A DNA stretch of 64,000 nt from G965203045 sp965203045 (GTDB lineage Bacteria; Pseudomonadota; Gammaproteobacteria; PS1; Pseudothioglobaceae). The position numbers and the translations under genes are program-made. Shown in pieces: positions 53,460 to 62,118 of the stretch. The notes beneath the pieces were generated by a model. That model saw only the letters and a program-made list of their open reading frames with translations, was not told the DNA's origin and searched no databases. Location: assembly GCA_965203045.1 (NCBI GenBank), contig OZ241850.1, positions 1 through 64,000 on the forward strand. Reading direction: 5' to 3'. Position 1 is the first letter of the stretch. Each line of letters opens with the position of its first letter.

Positions 53460-54713
53460 CTATCTATCAATCTCACCAAATACAATATCCATAGTCCCAA
53501 TAATAGTAACTACATCAGAGAGCATGTGCCCTTTTGTCATCTCATTCATAGCTGCTAAGTGGGCAAAACCTGCAGAGCGAATTTTAAGCCGATAAGGCTT
53601 ATTAGCGCCATCAGATACCAAATAAATGCCAAACTCCCCCTTAGGGTGTTCTACGGCTTGATACACCTCGCCAACAGGTAAAGTATAGCCCTCGCTAAAT
53701 AATTTAAAATGATGGATTAAAGACTCCATATCAGTTTTCATATTTGTTATTTTGGGCGGGGTAATTTTGTGGTCAGCATGCATTACCTCTCCCGCATTAT
53801 TTTTAAGCCAAGCAATACATTGTTTAATAATACGGTTAGACTGGCGCATCTCCTCCATACGCACTAAATACCTATCATAACAATCGCCAACAGTTCCAAT
53901 TGGAATATCAAAATCCAGCTCATCATAAACCGCATAGGGCTGCCTTTTACGCAAATCCCAATTTAGCCCAGAACCTCGTAGCATGGGCCCGCTAAATCCA
54001 AGCTGCTTCGCCCTTTGTTTACTAACAATGCCAATATTAACAAGCCGTTGTTTCCAAATGCGATTATCAGTTAAAAGTCCGTCATATTGGGCAATTTTAG
54101 TGGGGAAATTATTACTAAAATCCTCAATAAAGTCCAGCAAAGAACCACGACGGTTACGATTAAGCTTTGTTACTTCTTCGCGGCTTCTAACCTTAGAATA
54201 TTGATATTGGGGCATTTTGTCTGGCAGGTCGCGATAAACACCGCCGGGACGATAATAAGTAGCGTGCATCCTTGAGCCTGATACTGCCTCGTAGCAATCA
54301 ATTAAATCCTCGCGCTCGCGAAAAGCATACAAAAAAACACTCATCGCCCCCACATCAAGCGCGTGTGTTCCTAACCACATCAAGTGATTAAGCAGGCGGG
54401 TAATTTCATCAAACATCACCCGAATATAGAGCGCTCGTTTAGGCGGGGTAATGCCAAGCATCTTCTCAATTGCCATCACATAAGCATGCTCATTACACAT
54501 CATTGAGACATAATCCAGCCTATCCATATAGCCAATAGACTGATTATAAGGCTTGCTCTCTGCTAACTTCTCAGTGCCGCGATGCAGAAGTCCAATATGA
54601 GGGTCGGCATGTTCAATCACCTCGCCATTCATCTCTAAAATGAGCCTTAATACCCCATGGGCAGCTGGATGCTGGGGACCAAAATTTAAAGTATAATTAC
54701 GAATTTCTGCCAT
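53460..54713 (-). CDS. nuoD: NADH-quinone oxidoreductase subunit D
   Basis: The 417-residue 49-kDa-type subunit forms the quinone site with nuoB. It has NFGPQHPAAHGVLRLILEM, the HIGLLHRGTEKLAE loop, YMDRLDYVSMMCNEHAY and the terminal DVVTIIGTMDIVFGEIDR. It is separated from nuoC by the PD-(D/E)XK gene and a 207-bp spacer, so it may have its own promoter. Confidence 0.98.
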   Translation of the reverse strand: MAEIRNYTLNFGPQHPAAHGVLRLILEMNGEVIEHADPHIGLLHRGTEKLAESKPYNQSIGYMDRLDYVSMMCNEHAYVMAIEKMLGITPPKRALYIRVMFDEITRLLNHLMWLGTHALDVGAMSVFLYAFREREDLIDCYEAVSGSRMHATYYRPGGVYRDLPDKMPQYQYSKVRSREEVTKLNRNRRGSLLDFIEDFSNNFPTKIAQYDGLLTDNRIWKQRLVNIGIVSKQRAKQLGFSGPMLRGSGLNWDLRKRQPYAVYDELDFDIPIGTVGDCYDRYLVRMEEMRQSNRIIKQCIAWLKNNAGEVMHADHKITPPKITNMKTDMESLIHHFKLFSEGYTLPVGEVYQAVEHPKGEFGIYLVSDGANKPYRLKIRSAGFAHLAAMNEMTKGHMLSDVVTIIGTMDIVFGEIDR

Positions 54714-54920
54714 AATAAATAATCTTAAAAATAAATTAATTTGATATTTTTAGTAATCTTTGTCTGTTTAATTAACGAGTTAAGGCTTATTGTCTCACAA
54801 ATGTTAGTATCAATCATTAGCCTACACTTTTTATAATAAGCATAAAACAATAAGCGAATACTCATTAAAAAGCATAATACATACAAACCACAACACTGCG
54901 AAATATTGAAATGATAGGCA
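54714..54920. other. 207-bp spacer between the inserted nuclease-like gene and nuoD
   Basis: The longest non-coding gap in the nuo operon. It is very AT-rich with no frame. Possible -10-like AT boxes exist on the minus strand, but I cannot define a promoter. Confidence 0.4.
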
Positions 54921-56075
54921 TTATTTTTTCTGTTTAATCCGTTTCCAATTAGGACTTAATTTAATGCCTGTGGTTTGAACAATTGCATTTAATTTTTTTT
55001 GATACTCATCTGTCGAATAATTAGTCCCTATATACCAGCCATCACAAATTTCTTTGTATCTACCTTCTATAAATTCACTGCTACGGGGTTTTAATACACC
55101 ATACTCATCTTTTTGTTTATACAAATCCCTAATATCACTAGCAACAAACTTTCTTTTGGGTGTATTCAATGCTCTACTATTGGCATCACGGATATCTGTT
55201 AAAAAATCTTTAAATACAGTTTGCAGCGCTTTTAGCATAATATCAGCATTACTTCTAGCAGGATAGAACCGCCCTTGATACTCAAACCCTACTTGGTTAT
55301 TTTTTGAATTGATTTGATTTGATACAGTCGATCGCCGTGTATTAGAAGACCTAGATACTGATTTAGATTGATTTCGATTTGATGTAGTCTGTCGCTGTAT
55401 GTTAGAAAGCCTAAATACTAATTTAGATTGATTGGGAATAATTAAACTATTTAGAAATTGAATGGCTTGTTTATTGCTAGTTTTATGTCCATATAAATCA
55501 CTAACTTTATCGCTTAGTAACTCAATGAGTATTTCACCTTTTTCATCAATGAGTTTTTGCCATGCTTTTGGTAATTGATTGATAATCTCATAATCTTGTT
55601 TAGCATTTTGTATAGCACTACCTTCAATAACGGCTTGAAATTGTAGGTATCTTTTCAATATACTCTCAGAGTCTTGCAATTCTCTTTCGGTTAAATCTAA
55701 TTTATAAAACTTTCTTTGTCTCAATGGAAATGGCAACATAGGTAGATAAAAATGCCACTCTTTACCGTCAGTCAAAATTGCCATAGGCACACCTACAAGA
55801 AAAGCATAATTAAGCAATTGTTCCTCTGCATTAGCGTCAATACCGCCAATGTTTTTAATCTCTATAAAAATAAATGGTCTTTTATTTTGACAAAGAGCTA
55901 TATCAACCCTCCTACTACCAACAGAGTATTCATACATAACAGTATTTGTTGTTTCATCAGTATCCCAATCCAGTGATCGCAATAAAGGATTTATAATGCC
56001 ATGAGTTACACTAGCTTCATTAGGATACTGATTATTTTCTAGCTGGTCCCTAACTTTTTCTAAACGCTTTAACAT
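54921..56075 (-). CDS. HsdR_N / PD-(D/E)XK nuclease-like protein inserted between nuoC and nuoD
   Basis: The 384-residue protein has an N-terminal type I restriction HsdR_N-like domain. ASVTHGIINPLLRSLDWD precedes the PD-(D/E)XK core with D58 in RRVDIAL and E72-x-K74 in FIEIKN, then QLLNYAFLVGVPMAILTDGKEW. A low-complexity Ser/Asn/Arg linker (about 213-255) joins a C-terminal domain of unknown family (GFEYQGRFYPARSNADIMLK ...). No helicase, specificity or methylase gene is nearby, so it is not a complete restriction system. It starts one base after the nuoC stop. Confidence 0.8.
   Translation of the reverse strand: MLKRLEKVRDQLENNQYPNEASVTHGIINPLLRSLDWDTDETTNTVMYEYSVGSRRVDIALCQNKRPFIFIEIKNIGGIDANAEEQLLNYAFLVGVPMAILTDGKEWHFYLPMLPFPLRQRKFYKLDLTERELQDSESILKRYLQFQAVIEGSAIQNAKQDYEIINQLPKAWQKLIDEKGEILIELLSDKVSDLYGHKTSNKQAIQFLNSLIIPNQSKLVFRLSNIQRQTTSNRNQSKSVSRSSNTRRSTVSNQINSKNNQVGFEYQGRFYPARSNADIMLKALQTVFKDFLTDIRDANSRALNTPKRKFVASDIRDLYKQKDEYGVLKPRSSEFIEGRYKEICDGWYIGTNYSTDEYQKKLNAIVQTTGIKLSPNWKRIKQKK
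55315..55435 (-). repeat. Imperfect tandem repeat in the linker of the nuclease-like gene
   Basis: Two copies of a roughly 60-bp unit encode NQSKLVFRLSNIQRQTTSN and NQSKSVSRSSNTRRSTVSN. It lies between the two domains. Confidence 0.6.
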
Positions 56076-56076
56076 A

Positions 56077-56733
56077 TCATCTAATTACCTTTGGTGTATT
56101 TACGCGCGGCTCAATAGTTACGGGCTCATATATTACCTTGCCAGCCTTATCATCATAGCGCATCTCTACCTCACCGATAAGAGGGAAGTCTTTACGTAGG
56201 GGGTGGCCAATAAATCCATAGTCGGTGAGGATACGGCGCAAGTCTTCGTGCCCTTTAAATAAAATACCAAATAAATCAAAGGCTTCACGTTCATACCAAT
56301 TAGCAACATTGTAGATACTAACTACCGAATCAATAAATAAATTATCTTCACCAAGATAGGTTTTTATGCTTAGACGGTAATTTTTAGTGGTTGATAACAA
56401 GTGATAAACCACAGCAAAGCGCGCTGGATTTTTATCAGTAGCAACAAAGGTATGACCACTGCCAGCAGTTAATTCACTGCTATTATCATCTAAATCAAAC
56501 CTTGCCCGTGAAAAACCGCTACCACTGGCATTGGTCTGCCATTCCGACCTGCCAAAATCAAGATAATCCACTGCGCATAAATCAACCAACACATCAAACT
56601 CAAATTTATCTTTTAGAGTTTTTAAAACAGGTGTTATATCATTGTTTTGAATAATTAAAGTCCACTGCTCAAAACTACAATCAGCGCTAGAGTTCTTAAA
56701 CTGGGCTATTAACTGTTTTATCAATTCTTGCAT
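56077..56733 (-). CDS. nuoC: NADH-quinone oxidoreductase subunit C
   Basis: The 218-residue 30-kDa-type subunit has the signature NWYEREAFDLFGILFKGHED, LRRILTDYGFIGHPLRKDFP. It starts directly after the nuoB stop and ends one base before the nuclease-like gene. Confidence 0.97.
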   Translation of the reverse strand: MQELIKQLIAQFKNSSADCSFEQWTLIIQNNDITPVLKTLKDKFEFDVLVDLCAVDYLDFGRSEWQTNASGSGFSRARFDLDDNSSELTAGSGHTFVATDKNPARFAVVYHLLSTTKNYRLSIKTYLGEDNLFIDSVVSIYNVANWYEREAFDLFGILFKGHEDLRRILTDYGFIGHPLRKDFPLIGEVEMRYDDKAGKVIYEPVTIEPRVNTPKVIR

Positions 56734-57213
56734 TTAGGTTCTGGCGATAGTATTAGTATTTTTGATTTTTTGTTGTAATTGGGCAATACCATACAATAAG
56801 GCTTCTGCTGTTGGCGGGCAACCGGGGACATAAACATCTACCGGCACGATTCTATCACAACCTCTAACCACCGAATAAGCATAATGATAATAACCGCCAC
56901 CATTAGCACAAGAACCCATTGATATTACCCACTTAGGCTCGGGCATTTGGTCATATACTTTTCGTAGCGCTGGGGCCATTTTATTAGTAAGAGTGCCAGC
57001 AACAATCATTAAATCTGATTGACGAGGCGTGGGACGAAAGATAATACCAAACCTATCTAGGTCATAACGAGATGAACCTGCCTCCATCATCTCCACAGCA
57101 CAACATGCAAGCCCAAAAGTCATGGGCCACAACGACCCTGTGCGCGCCCAATTAATTACTTTATCTAGCGAGGTGGTAACAAAACCCTCTTTTAGTAGTC
57201 CTTCTATTGCCAT
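56734..57213 (-). CDS. nuoB: NADH-quinone oxidoreductase subunit B
   Basis: The 159-residue subunit carries terminal cluster N2: tandem cysteines in GLACCAVEMM, GSCANGGGYYHY and the VPGCPPTAEALL cysteine. It is 15 bp after nuoA. Confidence 0.98.
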   Translation of the reverse strand: MAIEGLLKEGFVTTSLDKVINWARTGSLWPMTFGLACCAVEMMEAGSSRYDLDRFGIIFRPTPRQSDLMIVAGTLTNKMAPALRKVYDQMPEPKWVISMGSCANGGGYYHYAYSVVRGCDRIVPVDVYVPGCPPTAEALLYGIAQLQQKIKNTNTIART

Positions 57214-57228
57214 AATTTTAAAATGATA

Positions 57229-57591
57229 CTATTCCCATTCTAATGCTTTTTTTCTAAGCTCATAAACAAAACCTACCAAAAGCACCGATAAAAAAATACT
57301 CATCGCCACCAAACCAAACCACCCTAATTGAGACTGCACCACCGCCCACGGCAAAATAAATACTACCTCAATATCAAACAAAATAAATAAAATCGCCACC
57401 AAATAGTAGCGCACACCAAAGCGCATCCTAGAATCTTCAAACACTGGAAAACCACATTCAAACTGCGAATATTTCTCTTTGTTAGGCTTATGCGGCCCAA
57501 GTAATACGCCTGCTAGTAGCGGTGCTATACCAAATGCCAAACCAATAGCAAAGAATACCAGCACCGGCAGATAATTTTCTAACATTGTCAT
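57229..57591 (-). CDS. nuoA: NADH-quinone oxidoreductase subunit A
   Basis: The 120-residue, three-helix subunit has FECGFPVFEDSRMRFGVRYY and LFDIEVVFILPWA. It is only 19 bp after tldD, so complex I genes may be read from a promoter upstream of yhdP or inside tldD. Confidence 0.97.
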   Translation of the reverse strand: MTMLENYLPVLVFFAIGLAFGIAPLLAGVLLGPHKPNKEKYSQFECGFPVFEDSRMRFGVRYYLVAILFILFDIEVVFILPWAVVQSQLGWFGLVAMSIFLSVLLVGFVYELRKKALEWE

Positions 57592-57610
57592 AGTAGCATT
57601 ATACTAAATA

Positions 57611-59029
57611 CTAGCCGCCAATAGTTAATTTATCAATTTTCAAACTAGGCTGTCCAACACCAACTGGGATATTTTGCCCTTCTTTGCCGCACACACCAAC
57701 CCCGCTATCCAAACTAAGGTCGTCCCCCAGCATAGAAATATGTTTTAATACCTCATCGCCTTGTCCAATCAAGGTTGCGCCTTTTATCGGATATTTAATT
57801 TTGCCATTTTCAATTAAATAAGCCTCATTAGCGCTAAAAACAAACTTTCCAGAACAAACATCAACCTGACCACCATCAAAATTTAGCGCATAAATACCTT
57901 TATCAACTGAGGTAATCATAGTATCAACCTTATCTTTACCGGCTAACATATAAGTATTGGTCATTCTTGGCAACGGCAAATGAGCATAAGACTCTCTTCT
58001 ACCGTTACCAGTGCTTTTTACCCCCATAAGCTTAGCATAATGTTTATCAAACATATATTGTTTTAAAATACCATTTTCAATTAAGGTAGTATTTTCACTG
58101 GGCACACCATCGTCATCAATATTAAGACTGCCACGACGGTTTTTCAAAGTGGCATTATCAACAATGGTACAAATTGGGTTAGCAACTTGACAGCCTAATT
58201 TATCACTATAAACTGAAACACCTTTTTGATTAAAATCACCTTCTAAACCATGCCCAATAGCCTCGTGCAACAACACCCCAGGCCAGCCAGGACCCAAAAC
58301 TACCGACATAACACCCGCAGGGGCTGGTTTTGATTTCAGCGCCACTTGGGCTAATCTTAATGCTTCTGTGGTAAATTTTTGAACTAAATTTTGTCCAATT
58401 AAAGTTTGATAATCATAACGACCGCCACCCCCGCTACTAGCATATTCAATACGTCCAGCCTTATCTACCACAACACCAACATTGACCCTTGTCATAGGTC
58501 TTCTATCAACCACATACACCCCATCACTATTTGCAATTAATACCTCACTATAAGCGCCAATTAAACTAGCATTTACTTTGACCACCAAAGAATTTTTACG
58601 CGCTAATTGGTCAATTTGTTTTAATAATGATATTTTTTCCTTATTGGGCAAACTGTTAAGCGGATTATCTTGGGTATAAAACTTAGCAACTTTTGCTTGT
58701 TTGAAATTTGCAATTTGTGCCTTGTTGCCGCTAGTATTGCTAACAATACTTTTAGCACTAAAATTAGCGCTATTTAAAATATTACCAATATCAAGCGCAT
58801 CACTATAAGCAAAACCAATACGTTCATCCTTTGTTACTCTAATACCAACACCATTATCAATGTGATAACTACCTTGCCTAATAATACCGTCTTCTAACTG
58901 CCAAGACTCAAGCATATTGTATTGAAAATACATATCAGCAAAGTCGGCATTACTAGTATAAATATCACTTAAAATACTGTGAATTTGCGCGCGGCTAACT
59001 TTATGCTTTGCTAATAAAGACTTAATCAT
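57611..59029 (-). CDS. tldD: Metalloprotease TldD
   Basis: The 472-residue protein has the zinc motif HEAIGHGLEGDF and the C-terminal CGKEGQNIPVGVGQPSL typical of TldD. TldD and TldE (PmbA) form a heterodimer that trims unfolded peptides such as microcin B17 and CcdA; tldE is not in the window. It overlaps the yhdP stop by 4 bp. Confidence 0.97.
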   Translation of the reverse strand: MIKSLLAKHKVSRAQIHSILSDIYTSNADFADMYFQYNMLESWQLEDGIIRQGSYHIDNGVGIRVTKDERIGFAYSDALDIGNILNSANFSAKSIVSNTSGNKAQIANFKQAKVAKFYTQDNPLNSLPNKEKISLLKQIDQLARKNSLVVKVNASLIGAYSEVLIANSDGVYVVDRRPMTRVNVGVVVDKAGRIEYASSGGGGRYDYQTLIGQNLVQKFTTEALRLAQVALKSKPAPAGVMSVVLGPGWPGVLLHEAIGHGLEGDFNQKGVSVYSDKLGCQVANPICTIVDNATLKNRRGSLNIDDDGVPSENTTLIENGILKQYMFDKHYAKLMGVKSTGNGRRESYAHLPLPRMTNTYMLAGKDKVDTMITSVDKGIYALNFDGGQVDVCSGKFVFSANEAYLIENGKIKYPIKGATLIGQGDEVLKHISMLGDDLSLDSGVGVCGKEGQNIPVGVGQPSLKIDKLTIGG

Positions 59030-61431
59030 TTAATAATTGGTTCATCCAAACTGCCGCCAACTTGGTAATTAAGGGCAGTAGGCTTATCAAGTAAATTACT
59101 CATTATTTTACCCTTAAAAACTGTCTTGTCTAATAGCCAAGCACCAAAACCCAATAAACTACCACTGCTTAAATACGCTAAAACTGGCACGCTATCTGAT
59201 ATAAGAGGGGTAACTTTAGCATTTAACTTTAATTGTTGATTGGTAAGATTAATATCGCCTGATAAATCTATATTGCTAGCAAAGCTCACTAAATCAAAGT
59301 TTTCAATAACCAATACACCTTCATTTAGCGCAGCCCTTAGGGCTAATGTTTCATAATTAAAGCCTTTGGTAAAAGCATCGCTAACATCTAGGGATAAACG
59401 CTGCGATAATGCTTTGATATTTAATAAAGATAAAATCCTTGTTAAATTGGCGTTTTGTTTAAGCAGCACAGCTTCTTTTGTGCTAATCGTCAGCGCGCCG
59501 CTTATATTATCAAGCCTAAACTCCCAAGGGCTACAATTGCAACTAAGTTTAGCCACTAAATCAAAGGCGCCATCTTTAACCAATTCTTCCTTGCTAAAAA
59601 TGCCGCTGATTAACTGCAAAGAATTTCCATTAGCTTTTAAATCAATATGAGTTTTACTAGCCTGCCACAAACCAGATAAATTTAGCTCAAGCCCGCTATT
59701 AAAATAAATTTTCCCAAGCATTTCAATATGAGTGGGATTGCTTAATAAATCCATATCAAATCTAGGCAAGTGATAATTATCAATATCAATATTCTCTGCG
59801 CTAAGACTAATATTTGGCAAATCTTTATAAGTTAAATAGAGCATGGTAGCAGGCTTGGCATTATCACTAATTAATTTAATAGATTGCGCCTTAATATCAA
59901 TGCTATTATTAGCAAAGTCTGGTGTTAGTTGGGCTTTTATTTTAGCAACGTTGGTATCTAATTGCATTTGCCAAATCAGTTTAGATAAATCTATAATTTG
60001 TTGATACTCACTAGACATTAATAGAGAATCCCCACCTTGATAAAGCTCTATATCTAGTCGTTTTTGATAATCATTAACAACAAACTTAAAACCCCGACCA
60101 TCATAACTAGCATCACCACTAATACTAAGTAAGTCATCAACTAAGCTAAGAGTGGTAGCTACAAGTTTAATTGACTTTTCAAAACTTTCAATTTCAATTT
60201 CATTAGTACTTAAATTGCTACTCACATCCAAATTAAGCTGCCCATCTTTACTAAGAGGAATAACGACTTTGGCTAGTGAGGTTGAAGTGCCCAATAATGT
60301 TAAAAAATCCAATTTTGGCACTTTATCATCTAAAGCCTTAATTGTGAGAAAATCAAGCACCTTATCGCCGCTATTAATAGTTTTAATATCAGCTTTTAGC
60401 AGAGGTGTTATAGCGTCAATATCAATACTAGTATCAAAACTATTGATACTCAAGCTTGCTAATTGTGCATCTTTGCCGCTTATATAGATAAACTTACCAT
60501 CACTACTAATTGTGCCATTTATATCTTTAAGCACTGGCCAGTCTGGGTGAAACATTAAATCTAGTCCGCTAATTTTAGCACTAATGTCAATATTTTTTTG
60601 GTATTGCCAGTCTAAATTAATATCACTCGCTTTGCCCGATAAAAAAGCTTTATCCAGCCACTGCCTAAGCGCCAAAGTAATAAATTTATCTGGCAAATAA
60701 CGATAAGCGACTTCACTACTTAAACCGCTAGCTTGTGCTAAAACGTGTATGTTATCACTGACCATTACTTGAGTATTGGCAACAAAATCATTATTACTAA
60801 CATCAGCGATAAACTTAATTTCATTAGTATCGCTAAAATCAATATAAGCTTTTATAGTAAGGCTAGGATTTTTATACTTAAACCAATCAAGCTCACCGAT
60901 ATCATAGGTTAAGGTAGAAAAATCCACTTGATAATTATGGTAATTGGCAGTTATAGAGTGTTGTAATTGTTGGTTAAATTTTAAGGCGAAATCATTTACT
61001 TGTCCTTGATTTATAAGTCCTAAAAACCACTGCAAATCTTGTTGCTGACCCAGTAGAGATAGCGCTGATAACTTATCAATATCTAATAAAACATATCTAG
61101 CTTTCACATCGCTAAATAAGTCCCAGTCTAACAATAATTTAGTCAAATCAATCCGCAAATCAACATCTTTAATAACAGCTAATATATCTCTATTTTGCTT
61201 ATTAAAAACTTCAATTCTATCACTACTCAAACCTAAAATTTTGTTGTTGTAAGAAAAGTCTACATTAGCAACAGAAATGCTAATATCATTAAATAAAGTA
61301 AATTGTTTTAATAGAGCAAACTGTAAAGTTGGATACAACAACCAAAGCGCTAACAAAAACACCAACAACCACAAAGAAAATCGTCTTAGTATTTTGTAAA
61401 AAAATGTGATACCACTAGTTATTAAGCGCAT
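59026..61431 (-). CDS. yhdP: YhdP family (AsmA-like, DUF3971) protein, shortened
   Basis: The 801-residue protein has an N-terminal membrane helix (about residues 14-36) followed by long beta-rich AsmA-like sequence with ALRQWLDKAFLSGKASDINL, the hallmark of the YhdP/DUF3971 region. YhdP, TamB and YdbH move phospholipids to the outer membrane. E. coli YhdP is about 1270 residues, so this copy is much shorter. The yhdP-tldD order matches E. coli. Confidence 0.85.
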   Translation of the reverse strand: MRLITSGITFFYKILRRFSLWLLVFLLALWLLYPTLQFALLKQFTLFNDISISVANVDFSYNNKILGLSSDRIEVFNKQNRDILAVIKDVDLRIDLTKLLLDWDLFSDVKARYVLLDIDKLSALSLLGQQQDLQWFLGLINQGQVNDFALKFNQQLQHSITANYHNYQVDFSTLTYDIGELDWFKYKNPSLTIKAYIDFSDTNEIKFIADVSNNDFVANTQVMVSDNIHVLAQASGLSSEVAYRYLPDKFITLALRQWLDKAFLSGKASDINLDWQYQKNIDISAKISGLDLMFHPDWPVLKDINGTISSDGKFIYISGKDAQLASLSINSFDTSIDIDAITPLLKADIKTINSGDKVLDFLTIKALDDKVPKLDFLTLLGTSTSLAKVVIPLSKDGQLNLDVSSNLSTNEIEIESFEKSIKLVATTLSLVDDLLSISGDASYDGRGFKFVVNDYQKRLDIELYQGGDSLLMSSEYQQIIDLSKLIWQMQLDTNVAKIKAQLTPDFANNSIDIKAQSIKLISDNAKPATMLYLTYKDLPNISLSAENIDIDNYHLPRFDMDLLSNPTHIEMLGKIYFNSGLELNLSGLWQASKTHIDLKANGNSLQLISGIFSKEELVKDGAFDLVAKLSCNCSPWEFRLDNISGALTISTKEAVLLKQNANLTRILSLLNIKALSQRLSLDVSDAFTKGFNYETLALRAALNEGVLVIENFDLVSFASNIDLSGDINLTNQQLKLNAKVTPLISDSVPVLAYLSSGSLLGFGAWLLDKTVFKGKIMSNLLDKPTALNYQVGGSLDEPIIK

Positions 61432-61439
61432 AGTTATTA

Positions 61440-61448
61440 TGTTATAAT
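61440..61448 (+). promoter_or_regulatory. Extended -10 promoter of the cytochrome c gene
   Basis: TGTTATAAT lies about 30 bp before the ATG at 61477, within the 45-bp divergent gap to yhdP. No clear -35. Confidence 0.5.
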
Positions 61449-61476
61449 CACCGACTTTTATATTTTATCTTTTCTT

Positions 61477-61947
61477 ATGCAGCAAAGAAATACTCATTTT
61501 GGCTTATCATTATTTATCGCCATTATTCTTGGCACAATAATATTTATATTTTATGACTTTTTCACTGAAACAGACGACCAGCAAACACTTAAACAAAATG
61601 GTATAATCCTTGCACAACGTCTAGCCCCTATTGGTAAAGTTTACCTAGAAGGCGACATCAATATCGCTAAAACTGCTAAAACAAATAACAAACCCCAATC
61701 CAACTCTCGTAGCGCGCAACAAATTTATAAAAATTCTTGTGCTGCCTGCCATGATACTGGAATTGCAGCTGCGCCTAAACTAGGTAATAAAACCGACTGG
61801 GTAGACAGAAAAAAACGTGGCATTGCCGAATTAATTAAAGTCGCTATTGTAGGCAAAAACGCTATGCCGCCTAAAGGAACTTGTAGCGATTGCAGCGACA
61901 AAGAATTAGAAGAAGTGGTTAAATATATGATTAATAGTTTAAAATAG
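61477..61947 (+). CDS. Cytochrome c5-type c-type cytochrome, membrane-anchored
   Basis: The 156-residue protein has an uncleaved-looking N-terminal helix (about residues 9-27), a hydrophilic linker, and a C-terminal class I haem c domain. The haem site is CAACH at 88-92, the axial methionine lies in GKNAMPPKG, and a c5-type extra cysteine pair is in CSDCSDKELEE. It would carry electrons at the periplasmic face, for example to a terminal oxidase. Confidence 0.93.
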   Translation: MQQRNTHFGLSLFIAIILGTIIFIFYDFFTETDDQQTLKQNGIILAQRLAPIGKVYLEGDINIAKTAKTNNKPQSNSRSAQQIYKNSCAACHDTGIAAAPKLGNKTDWVDRKKRGIAELIKVAIVGKNAMPPKGTCSDCSDKELEEVVKYMINSLK

Positions 61948-62026
61948 CCCTCCCAGCTAATACCCTTGTCAAAGCGCAGAGATTTAACTAAATTTATTCT
62001 CATCCACCCACAGCTAAACTTCTAGT

Positions 62027-62050
62027 AAAGCTCTATTAATTGGGGCTTTT
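62027..62050 (+). terminator. Possible terminator downstream of the cytochrome c gene
   Basis: AAAGCTC pairs with GGGCTTT (one G-T pair), followed by a short T-run. It lies about 80 bp after the stop. Weak. Confidence 0.35.
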
Positions 62051-62062
62051 GCTTTCTCGTTA

Positions 62063-62090
62063 TTGACAGTTAGGCATTATAGCATAAAAT
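62063..62090 (+). promoter_or_regulatory. Consensus-like promoter with no downstream sense gene
   Basis: TTGACA at 62063-62068, a 16-bp spacer and TAAAAT at 62085-62090 point along the plus strand into the 3' end of the minus-strand nnrD gene. See findings. Confidence 0.4.
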
Positions 62091-62118
62091 GTGTGGTTAA
62101 AAGCTGGTGGGGGCAAAA

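Noticed and set aside
54921..56075. Complete type I restriction-modification system
   Set aside because: No hsdM, hsdS or helicase domain is present in the window; only an HsdR_N-like domain.
34473..57591. Recent horizontal transfer of the whole nuo operon
   Set aside because: The nuo subunits have the usual order and composition like the rest of the window. Only the inserted genes look accessory.
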